A stretch of 5,420 nt of DNA, taken from an uncultured Acidimicrobiaceae bacterium. GTDB taxonomy: Bacteria > Actinomycetota > Acidimicrobiia > Acidimicrobiales > Microtrichaceae. Numbering within the stretch: position 1 is the first letter of the stretch; each line of letters starts with the position of its first letter. Both the position numbers and the translations under genes were made by a program. The notes below the pieces were generated by a model. That model saw only the letters and a list, made by a program, of their open reading frames with translations. It did not search any database and had not been told where the DNA came from. Of the stretch, positions 4,604 to 5,420 are shown in pieces. The stretch is from the NCBI GenBank assembly GCA_937868025.1, contig CALMLJ010000661.1:1-5420 (forward strand), read 5' to 3'.

Positions 4604-5420
4604 ATGAGCGACACCACCATCTCCGCCGTCCCGAGCGGCACCTTCTCCATCGGGGGCGACCTCCCCGTCGTCCGTCTCGGCTACGGCGCCATGCAGATCA
4701 CCGGTCCCGGCGTGTGGGGTCCTCCCCGCGACCACGCCGAAGCACTCGCCGTGCTGCGGCGCGCCGTCGAGCTGGGTGTGAACTTCATCGACACCGCCGA
4801 CTCCTACGGTCCGTACGTGAGCGAGGAGCTGATCCGCGAGGCGCTCCATCCCTACGCCGACGATCTCGTGATTGCGACCAAGGCCGGCCTCGTGCGCACC
4901 GGACCGGGGGAGTGGTGGCCTGTCGGCCGTCCCGAGTACCTGCGTCAGGAAGCGGAGCTGAGCCTTCGCCGTCTCGGGCTCGAACGCATCGACCTGTTCC
5001 AGCTCCACCGCATCGACCCGCAGGTGCCGGTCGAGGAGCAGATCGGGGTGCTCGTCGACCTGCAGTTGGAAGGCAAGATCCGCCACATCGGGCTGTCGGA
5101 GATCAGCGTCGACGAGCTGCGCACGGCGCAGGCCATCACGCCGATCGCCACGGTCCAGAACCGCTACAACCTGATCGACCGGGCCTCCGAGGCGCTCGTC
5201 GACGTGTGCGACGACGAGGGCATCGGGTTCATTCCGTGGTTTCCCATCGCCACCGGCGAACTCGCGAAGGACGGCGGCCCGCTCGCAGCACTCGCCGACG
5301 AGACCGGGGCCACGCCGGCACAGCTCGCCCTCGCATGGTTGTTGCACCGGTCGGCGTCGATGCTTCCGATCCCCGGCACGTCGTCGGTCGCCCACCTCGA
5401 CGACAACGTCGGTGCCGCGG
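4604..5420 (+). CDS. Aldo/keto reductase, YdbC/PdxI-like (pyridoxal reductase family), 3' end cut off
   Basis: 272 complete codons are present and the frame runs off the right edge; E. coli YdbC is 286 residues, so roughly 15-25 residues are missing. The protein is a TIM-barrel NADPH-dependent oxidoreductase. [20 protein letters not shown] (24-43) is nearly the YdbC N-terminal signature, and [10 protein letters not shown] (61-70), [13 protein letters not shown] (76-88) and LLHRS...[11 protein letters not shown] (246-265) match that family closely. The catalytic tetrad is complete: Asp63, Tyr68, Lys93 in ATKAG and His135 in [21 protein letters not shown] (255-268) is the cofactor phosphate-binding segment. 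By homology it may reduce pyridoxal to pyridoxine in vitamin B6 salvage in the cytosol, though specificity in this superfamily is loose and other aldehydes are possible. ATG 4604 is the first plausible start and places the conserved N-terminus correctly; no Shine-Dalgarno sequence precedes it, so a leaderless transcript is possible. No other vitamin B6 gene is visible. Confidence 0.9.
   Translation, partial: MSDTTISAVPSGTFSIGGDLPVVRLGYGAMQITGPGVWGPPRDHAEALAVLRRAVELGVNFIDTADSYGPYVSEELIREALHPYADDLVIATKAGLVRTGPGEWWPVGRPEYLRQEAELSLRRLGLERIDLFQLHRIDPQVPVEEQIGVLVDLQLEGKIRHIGLSEISVDELRTAQAITPIATVQNRYNLIDRASEALVDVCDDEGIGFIPWFPIATGELAKDGGPLAALADETGATPAQLALAWLLHRSASMLPIPGTSSVAHLDDNVGAA

Noticed and set aside
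4433..5395. 320-codon open frame on the minus strand opposite the reductase
   Set aside because: It is the antisense shadow of a reductase with an intact catalytic tetrad, and it would also run into the upstream region of the basic-protein gene.

Overview
The window reads as chromosomal DNA from a high-GC actinobacterium. GC and codon third positions are strongly G/C-rich throughout, two lipoproteins carry Ser/Thr/Ala-rich linkers, and the gene set (type-2 acyl-CoA dehydrogenase, branched-chain-type binding protein, PF20091-type hydrolase) is typical of such genomes. An Acidimicrobiia/Ilumatobacter-like host is my best guess, made from style and not from a marker gene. I see no rRNA, tRNA, CRISPR array, insertion sequence, integrase or phage gene.

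Five genes lie in strictly alternating orientation (+ - + - +), so no operon is visible. (1) At 1-725 (+) is the C-terminal part of an acyl-CoA dehydrogenase-like flavoenzyme of the HsaA/type-2 branch, cut by the left edge. (2) At 746-2269 (-) is a secreted lipoprotein of the PF20091 alpha/beta-hydrolase family. (3) At 2442-3887 (+) is a lipoprotein substrate-binding protein of the branched-chain amino acid ABC type, with no permease or ATPase beside it. (4) At 3957-4442 (-) is a small, very basic, helical protein of unknown function with a C-terminal 11-residue repeat. (5) At 4604-5420 (+) is an aldo/keto reductase closely resembling E. coli YdbC/PdxI (pyridoxal reductase), cut by the right edge shortly before its end.

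Genes 2 and 3 diverge from a 172-bp region packed with nested inverted repeats built on the half-site ACCGA. Both products are predicted cell-surface lipoproteins, so shared control of a hydrolase and a solute-binding protein is plausible. Genes 3 and 4 converge on a strong hairpin that could end transcription from both sides. Genes 4 and 5 diverge from a 161-bp region with two short palindromes, one in the position where a Shine-Dalgarno sequence would be expected for the reductase.

The window is mostly ordinary metabolic and transport content, and I do not see a new defence, mobile or RNA-based system. The points worth a second look are the operator-like array at 2342-2397, the unusual translation start of the hydrolase, an Excalibur-like calcium motif at the end of the binding protein, and the LEA-like repeat protein.
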